Below, piece by piece: positions 57,095-64,000 of a stretch of 64,000 bases of DNA. Each line of letters opens with the position of its first letter. Position 1 is the first letter of the stretch. Made by a program: the position numbers and the translations under genes. Under the pieces are notes generated by a model. It worked only from the letters and a program-made list of their open reading frames with translations. It ran no database searches and was not told where the DNA came from. This stretch comes from Diplodia intermedia. Taxonomy: Eukaryota > Ascomycota > Dothideomycetes > Botryosphaeriales > Botryosphaeriaceae. The DNA lies in NCBI GenBank assembly GCA_021495925.1, contig JAKEKT010000084.1, forward strand, positions 1 through 64,000. The letters run 5' to 3'.

Positions 57095-59065
57095 TCAGCG
57101 CAGGCCGATGACGCTCTGCAAACGGACATCAGCGAGGAACACTTCGATACACAACGCCCTTGCTGCAACCTCCCGAAACACGGATGCACGCACGTTGCGG
57201 AACGGGAAAGCTGCAACAAGGGTTCTCTCGTAATGAGACATTGACTCACCATCTCCAATGTCCAGACCCTTCGGATCCACACCTTGAGCTGTCCTTCCAC
57301 ACCCTCGACGTTATCAAGCTCGACACCTTCCCACCAGCAACGGCGCGCAGGTTTGCGCCAGAAAAGCAGCAGCTTTTGCGCCATGCCAACAGCATTGCTG
57401 TTAAGCTCGTTGCCCTTGATGTCGGTCCGTAGCCGCGCCAGCGCGATGCTGCAGATGACGGCCTTGTTAGGCTCACCTGCACGGTGGCCCCAGCGATCAT
57501 CGTGGTTGAAGCCGCTGTTTGACAAAAATTATCAGCATGTCAGCTCGTGCTCTGGCGGATGCAGGCTTGGACGAAGGCGGGGCAGAAAGGTGGTACAATA
57601 TGCGCGGAGTAGGAAAAAAAAGCGGTGTGGGCGGCTTACCCGGCTGTGAGCATCTCGATCAGGTGTTGTTCAGTCGTGCCCGGCTCCTCGCTTTTCCTCA
57701 GCCCGGAGAAGATGCCATCCTGCTTCAGCAGTGCTTTGCCTGCAGCCCGCTTGATCTGCATCATCTCCTCGGGCTCGATGTCCCGCTTCGGTGGGATCAC
57801 ATAGAAGTCCAGGTCTTCCCGTAACACAATGATGCCGGCTCGGTCCTGCAGCATGTCGCGAGCCGAGCCATGCATGGGCTCAATGGGCACCGCCTCGGCT
57901 GGATGATCGCCGACGAGGGTAGAGGGCGAGGGCGGAGAAGCGGGTATGGTCTGTGCGACATGCCGGAAGAAATCGAGCATGTACTGCAGGGAGTTGGGGT
58001 CATACTGGGATGGATAGAATATGTCAGAAAGGTATAAAGATGGAGACGCGAGATGGGATCTTAAAGCTTCGGCTTTGCGCGAGGGGCCGGCCTGCACGAT
58101 GGGCTGGGGGGCACCAGGCGCATTGGACGCAGCAGGGATGGGAGCGGCGCTGGTGGCCGTGGGACTACTAACGTCGACTGGATATACGTCCCCATCGGGA
58201 TACGAGCTCATGTGTCCATCAGGAAGCAGGCCGTTGGGGAACAGCGAGAGCAGCACGAACTCTGGCAGCGTCAGGAGTTCGTCTCTCGAAAGTGTGAATC
58301 GCACGCCTCTGCATTGATTTGCGCATGTCAGCGACTGCCGCTCCACGGACGGTGTGATTGGATGGTGTAGCGTACCGAAGCTCGAGCGTGATGTTCTCAT
58401 CCGATGCGCCTAGCGAGGGGGTTAGCGGGCGAGCGCGATCTAGGGCCTGTGGCCGGCGACTGACCTCCCAGCGTGTTGATCGGCGGGCCTCCGCCCTGGG
58501 AGACCTGGGTGATGATGCTCGCGGGACCTCCTGCGGTCGCCATGACGTAGGTAAAAGAGTCGAGTGGGCTGGAGCCTTCGCTGTATGGTGGAGGCGGTTC
58601 ACCGTCGTCGAGGTCCTTGCTGGAGCCGGCGCCGTCCTTGGTGTCGTGAGGGAGCGCGGCCTTTGTCTCGGCAACTGCGGCGGCAGCGGACGACGAGGGT
58701 TCCTCGAAGGGCGGGGCGGGGGCGAAGGCGGGCGGAGCGTCGTTGTCGTGGTCGCTCTCCTCGTCCGGCGGCTTGTCGAAGTCGTCGTCGGAGGGTTGGT
58801 GGTTGGGGAAGTAGAGCGAGGAAAAGGGAGGGGGATATGGTGAGTCGGCCGTCGTGGCAGCGAGAGACGGGTCAGGGTCGTGATGGTCGGGCGACTCGCG
58901 GTGCTTGTCGGGGGCGCGCAAACAGCCGTCGTGCAGTTGGGAGTTCAAAGGAGTGACAGACACGGACGAACCGCTTCGCGGGCGCGGTGGTTGCGACAAG
59001 GTGACGACGGGGTGGTGGGCGCCGGGGCTGCAGCTGGTGAGCGGTGTTGATGTGGAGATGAGAGA
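57095..59065 (-). CDS. WHI2: Whi2 homologue (BTB-like stress and growth regulator)
   Basis: Exons read 5' to 3': 58465 to about 59065, 58376-58409, 57640-58308, 57250-57514 and 57095-57115. Introns have GTCAGT, GTACGC, GTAAGC and GTGAGT donors. Yeast Whi2 acts with Psr1/2 phosphatases in the general stress response, dampening TORC1 and Ras/PKA. Core: ASDENITLELR/GVRFTLSRDELLTLPEFVLL, a BTB/KCTD-like fold, then LQYMLDFFRHVAQTI, the acidic EPEEMMQIKRAAGKALL, and the family ending GHRAGEPNKAVICSIALARL ... KVWIRRVWTLEM/SVIGLR. Residues upstream of the Met at 58543 (PPPPYSEGSSPLDSFTYV and an acidic Pro/Ser region) look like true protein, yet the frame has no ATG before a stop near 59068. A further 5' exon is therefore likely. 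From Met 58543 the product is 355 aa. Confidence 0.88.
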
Positions 59066-59783
59066 TTAGCAGTCCCCCTGCGCCGAAGCAATTGAGCAAG
59101 CGCGCTGGCCGGCCACGGAGCGTTAGGCGGCGGTCAGAGACAGCGGGGCATCAAGAACGCGCAGACTTCGACTCTCTCGCTGAACATGCGCAGCGAGCGT
59201 CGACGGGAGCGTGGCTTCCAGGGCGTCGACGTCGGAGCAGGCTTGGCTCCGCTGCCCATGCCTGAATAATCAGAGAGGCGCCAGGCACTCACCACCCCCA
59301 GCGCCCACGCAGCGTCCGCCAACCAGCGCGACCTCACCCGCAGCCCCGTGCCAACGCCTCGCACGCGCCCCGCCCGTTCAGCCTGCAAACGTCCGCATGC
59401 CAGCGTCGAGGCCTGCGGTGCTTTCGCGCGCCACGCGAGCAGCGGCGCAGGCCTCCGCACCCGCGCTCGGAAATGGGCGGTCATTACAGCAGGCATCTGT
59501 GCGCCTGTGGTGAGGCTGCACCGCGACCGCAGGTCAAATGAGCCGCCATGTTCGCGATGGCCCCGATGCCAATCGACGCCGTTAACCGCCGACAGTATAC
59601 ACGTAGCTCGGCGCCCCGTCGGGCCCATTTCTAGCTCTCATCACTTCACCAGCTACCGTTGTTTCACGCCTCGCGGCGTCACCGCCAGTGCATTGTCTAA
59701 GGGCGCGTCGCTTACAATACGGCCTAGCCGCTGCCAAAACACCAGCTCCACTCGTTCTCCGTCTGCACAGGCGTTTCTCAGCC
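59066..59783. other. Intergenic, WHI2 promoter and GCN20 3' side
   Basis: This stretch should contain the missing first exon of WHI2. Candidate ATGs on the minus strand lie near 59150, 59187 and 59261, but I could not link any by a convincing donor. No other gene was seen. Confidence 0.45.
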
Positions 59784-62325
59784 CTAGTGCTTCTGTACCA
59801 CACCCGCCTCGTTTGCCTGAGCCGTGATGCGCTTCTTGTAATCGTTGACTGTGCCGTCGAAATGCTCAATGCCGCCGTTGTCGCACACCCACAACGACGT
59901 ACACACGTTCTGCAGCATCGTCACGTCGTGGCTGACCATGAGTATACCACCCTGGAACTGTCTCAGCGCCGTCGACAGTGCATCCATCGCCTCGATGTCA
60001 AGATGGTTGGACGGCTCGTCGAGCACGAGAATGTGGGGGTTCTGCAGCGAGAGACACGAAAAGGCCACACGTGACTTCTGTCCACCGGAGAGTAGTTCCA
60101 TCTTCTGCAGGCCGGTCATGCCCGTGATACCGAACGCTCCGAGATGCCGGCGGTACTCTTCGTCCGTCCTACCAGGGAATCTCTGGGCCATGAAGCCGAC
60201 AGCACTCATGTTCAGATCCAGGCCGTCGACGTGGTGTTGCGCGAAGAATCCAACGCGAAGACGCGGGTTCTGTGAAATGAGGCCCTTGGTGGGCTGCAGC
60301 GCGCCAATCAGCAGCTTCAATGCCGTCGTCTTGCCCGCTCCGTTCGGCCCAACGATACCAATACGAGAGTCCAGTTGCACGTCGAGATCAACGTTCGCAA
60401 GGAGAGGCTTGTCGGGGGTGTATCCGAAGTGGACTCCACTCATCTGGATAATCGGTGGTGAAAGCTTCTCGACCTCCGGGAACTTGAAGTGCACAGTGTA
60501 CTCGCTCTCCGGCGCCTCGAGCACAGGCATCTTTTCAAGCTTCTTGATCCTAGACTGTGCTTCGGACGACTTGGCAGCATTGTAACGGAATTTGTCGATG
60601 AATGCTGTGATTGGGTGATGTGGTTAGCTGCTGTCGAGTAGAGGCGTTTTTCGGGTTCCATACCTTGGAGATGGGCGCGCTCTCCCATCTGCTTCTCATA
60701 TTCGCGCTTGGCGGTCTTGCGTCTTTCCTCTTTGGTGGCATAGAACGAATCTGGACATAAAGTTAATCCTTGTTTCAGATTCATCTCACCGCAAGGGGTT
60801 CCTTACCAAAGTTGGCACCCTTGTAGTAGTCCAGACGCTCGGAATGCTGGTGGATGATGTCCGTGGCAACCTCATTTAAGAATGCCCTGTCGTGAGAGAC
60901 AACAAGCACGGTACTAGGGTAAGTCTGAAGATAGTTTGACAAGAACGTGATTGACGGAACGTCCAACATGTTGGAAGGTTCTGCGGAGTGTTAGCCGGGA
61001 TGGTGTCTACCTGACTCAATCCAGTGTCTTACCGTCGAGTAGCAGCAAATCAGGTTCGCAGAACAGCGCTCGCGCGAGCGCCAGCCTCATTCTCCAACCT
61101 CCGGAGAAGGTCTTTGTGGCAAATTGCTGACGTTCCTGTGAGAAGCCCAGACCTGCAAGAATACTGGCAGCACGGGACTCTGCTTTGTCTGACTCCATTT
61201 CCGCAAGCTTTCCGTGGATGTCGCTCAGCGTCACATCAAGACCCTCACGCTGCGTATCGAGCTTGGCAGCATCGGCGGAAGTATCGGCCATGGAAGACCG
61301 CTTCTCCTCCAGCTCCGCGAGCTCTCTGGTGATTTTCTAGCGCATTGTTAGGGGCACATTTCCGATTGGCGTTTCACAGCGGGGCTAGTCTCACCTCTTG
61401 CTCCTTCAGCAAGTGCTTCCTCCACACATCAGCGTCCAGAACAGCCTGGAGGGCGGGAGTATCATCACCCGTGATCTAAGACAAAGAACAGGGTCAACTT
61501 CCGGAATTTGAAATGCTTTATCGAGGATGACAGTACCTCTTGCTCGACGTGAAGAATGGAAATGTGCGTAGGAATAGCAACTTCTCTCCGACTAAGGGCA
61601 CGGAGAAGCGTAGATTTGCCGATGCCGTTCTGACCGACCAGACCATAACGGTGGCCGTACGACAAAGTCAAGTTGGTGTCGGTGAGGATCCTCGTGCCGC
61701 TGATAGATACATCGATGCCATCGACCTTGATGTCCTTGCTCTTCTGGGCCGAGTCGGAGCCCAATTGCAGCGGGTTGACCATCATGAAAAATTCTTCATA
61801 CGACTGGGTCTCATCCGGCTGGTCAAGCAGACGAGAAGCTTCATACTCGACAAAGCGCATCTCCTTCTTCTCCTGCTTGGCGCGGATCTTGCGCTCGGCC
61901 TTCTCGAGCTTCTTGCGGTCAACTTTGGACTCGACCCGCCTGGCATTGGCCGACTCGAGATCGACGGCACCGCTGCTCAGGCCGAGCGTGGAGGAGATGT
62001 TGCGCTGCGAGCCTACGTGGATGGCCTGGTCCAGCTTCTTGGCCGAGGGCGCCATCTGGCGGCGCTCGCCATCGACACCGCTGTTCAGCTTGTCGATGAA
62101 CTTGTCGACCAGGTTCTGGACAGTAGCCTCGTTCTGGCTAGAGTAGTCACCTGACGCTGAGACAAGCAGGGCGGTGATAGTCGCCGCCGCCTCGGCCAGC
62201 GGCGAGGGCGCGCTGGGGTCGGCGTCCGGCTCGAAAGAGTTTGCTGCATGCTGAAGATAGCCCGCGCTGTACTCAGACAGCACGGGGTCGATGTGAGGGA
62301 TCTGGGCGCGGATTTCAGCCTCCAT
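59784..62325 (-). CDS. GCN20: Gcn20, ABCF-type ATPase of the Gcn1-Gcn2 pathway
   Basis: Six exons, 61537-62325, 61395-61475, 61033-61336, 60807-60980, 60664-60750 and 59784-60604, give 751 aa, essentially the length of yeast Gcn20. Introns are 52-61 bp. Gcn20 binds Gcn1 through its N-terminal region and helps uncharged tRNA activate the kinase Gcn2 on stalled ribosomes. Cassette 1 has GQNGIGKST, FSGGWRMRLALARALF and LLLLDEPSNMLD. Cassette 2 has GPNGAGKTT, LSGGQKSRVAF and LVLDEPSNHLD. Between them is the ABCF linker helix, ATKEERRKTAKREYEKQMGE. The N-terminal 200 residues carry a Lys/Glu/Arg-rich helix (VDRKKLEKAERKIRAKQEKK). No membrane segments are seen, as expected. An inverted CCAAT (ATTGG, 62476-62480) lies about 150 bases upstream of the start. 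Confidence 0.96.
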
Positions 62326-64000
62326 TGCGTGGACGGTGCGGAGCAGGTTGCGTCGAGGCCGGGATCGCGGCGGACTGAGCAGGTGAGCTTGCCGTGGCGT
62401 TGCCTGTTCTGACGCTGGCGCGCGCGGTGTGTCGATGCTCTAGCGCTGCCTTGGGGCGGCGAGCTGCGCGCGCTGATTGGCCGGCCGTCTACGGCGCCTC
62501 AGCAACAAGTCACCCTTGCGCTCTGCTGGGCGGACGAGAAAACGACCCGAGCGCTCTCCACAGATTGCTTTTCTTCCAGAATGCAGCCCAGCGATCGGTG
62601 ATGCGGCGCCGTGGGCTGTGCTTCGTACCTCGCAGTGGGCCGTCGCCCAGATCCGCACACGCCATGTGCAAGCAAGGAATTAACTAAGCTCGATTATCTG
62701 GCGCGCCATTTCGCACTGCGCGGCCAGGATCTGCCGGCAAGGCGCATCGTGGCGGCGGAGGAGAGGAGCGCTGTGGAGCCGGGCGCGTCTCGCCGGTTAC
62801 AAGGTCAGCACTGCGAGCCGGCTGGGCGAGTCGGCGCGCTGGCGGACGGCGTTTTCTGAACAGTGAGGTTCTGTCGCTGGCGGGGCCTGTGTGCTTGTCC
62901 ACGGCATGCTGCTGCAATACTCCGCGAAGCCGCCGTGCTTCTGATACAGCGCAGGGCCGGCGGGCTAGCTGTGCCGCAAAACAGCCTCATCTGCAAGGCC
63001 GCATTTGACAGAGCGCGAGGGCGCGTGTGGGCTCGTCGCTGACGTGCTGTTGGCGGGCGCGCCCGGATCTTGGGAGATTTGCATCTACGATTGGCTTAGG
63101 CGGGCCAGCTGAAGTAGCCGGTGAGCCTGCAAAGTGCACCGTCCCCCGCCGTCGGACACGGCATTGGACTGCAACGGTACCGCCGCCCATCGCAGAGCTC
63201 AGGGCTAGCGGGCTGCGCTCAACCACGGTTGGCCAGCGGAGACCCTGTGTCCTGCGAGGGCAGCATGCAGCAGCACCGTCCCTGACCTTTTTTTTATCCT
63301 GCGCGGCGAAGCGCCTGCGCGGCGGGCTAGCAGCGTCACGGCGGCCAAGCGCAGCGTGGGCAGCGCCGTGTAACGGGCGGGCGTTGCCATACTGACTACT
63401 ACGCAGGAGCCACCTTGTTGACATTCCACCTGAGAATCCATGTCCCGGTCCTAGCACGCTTTCGCTTACGAGGTTGACCCATTCAAGCCGCCGCCCAAAC
63501 TGTTGTCCGTCGATCCTACCGGCGCGCTGCCCACTCTAACAGTCGCAGGCACCTATAGTCCGTGAACTCCTTGGTCTTCCCTGCCAGCGTAGCTGTCCCT
63601 CCGTATGACAGCGTCTCCACCCGTCGCTCGCTTCTAACCTGCGGCGCCCAGCTGCGGCATCCCTCCCATGGTGCCCTCTACCTCCGCTATGCCATAATGA
63701 CCACGACCCACGCCGTCACGAGTCTCCTTTCTCTTGTGCCTTGCAGCTGGAGGCGGGCTGAGTAACCTGGAAGCATGAAAACAGTACCCACGGTAGCTAC
63801 TGCCCCATCCACCGCTCGTTTTGTCAACACCGCGTTTTCTGCGGCATGCCCTCCCGCGCCCGAGCGCACGCCGCTTGTCCCGTTGCGCCCTGTGTGAACC
63901 TTGACGTGCTGCCATCGTCAATGGCTGACTCGCTTCTGTGATACAGCTGTGCGCTTCTGCCACCATTGTCGGCGTCTCGTCCGCCGGCCTGGCTCTCGGC
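62326..64000. other. GCN20 promoter and right edge of the window
   Basis: This is GC-rich and without a recognisable coding domain. The last bases may be the 5' leader of a gene beyond the edge: CCAAT-type elements and a pyrimidine-rich stretch lie around 63085-63100 and 63540-63750, but nothing decides it. Confidence 0.4.

Overview
The window is nuclear DNA of a filamentous ascomycete (Pezizomycotina). The grounds are intron-containing protein genes with mostly 44-70 bp introns (GTRNGT donors, CTAAC/CTGAC-like branch points 15-35 bases before the AG), genes on both strands at about one per 2.5-3 kb, and homologues typical of filamentous fungi such as TRAPPC11, a one-piece Vrl1-type VPS9/ankyrin/PX/BAR protein and an RXT2 family member. 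A dothideomycete is my guess from overall character; it is not demonstrated. I found no tRNA, rRNA, CRISPR array, intact transposon or secondary-metabolite cluster.

Layout. 0-5 kb: the end of a CorA-like membrane protein (+), a three-finger C2H2 gene (-) whose promoter carries a thrice-repeated CCAAT-type motif, and mitochondrial prolyl-tRNA synthetase (-). 5-14 kb: mitochondrial ribosomal protein uL10m (+) divergent from the synthetase, a HIT-family hydrolase (-), mitotic cyclin B (-) and uL2m (+). 14-22 kb: CK2 beta subunit (+), Tma20/MCTS1 (+) and the co-chaperone Sgt2 (-). 22-41 kb, the densest part: Vrl1/VARP-like (-), Rxt2 (-) divergent from TRAPPC11 (+), mitochondrial glycine carrier Hem25 (+), alkaline ceramidase (-) divergent from prefoldin subunit 1 (+), and a coiled-coil protein of unknown function (+). 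41-49 kb: a 7.9 kb interval with no convincing gene. 49-64 kb: a small Ser-rich GPI-type wall protein (+), S-adenosylhomocysteine hydrolase (-), Whi2 (-) and the ABCF protein Gcn20 (-), separated by long non-coding stretches rich in simple repeats.

Themes. Almost everything is housekeeping. Mitochondrial translation and biogenesis (ProRS, uL10m, uL2m, Hem25), cytosolic translation and its control (Tma20, Gcn20, and indirectly SAHH), proteostasis (Sgt2, prefoldin), endosome/Golgi traffic (Vrl1-like, TRAPPC11) and cell-cycle or stress control (cyclin B, CK2 beta, Whi2, Rxt2) are represented. They are not an operon-like pathway, but several divergent pairs share short promoters.

Most exon-intron structures below were worked out by hand from splice signals plus reading-frame continuity. 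They correct several naive open-frame models: a translatable intron in cyclin B, hidden terminal exons in Sgt2, ceramidase and SAHH, a GC-AG intron in the ceramidase gene, and two 5' exons in the Vrl1-like gene. I saw no wholly new system. The most unusual items are the Vrl1-type GEF/coat protein, the repeated promoter motif near 2.6-3.1 kb, the exact 36-bp duplication inside the ProRS gene, the GC-AG intron, and the gene-empty 41-49 kb block.
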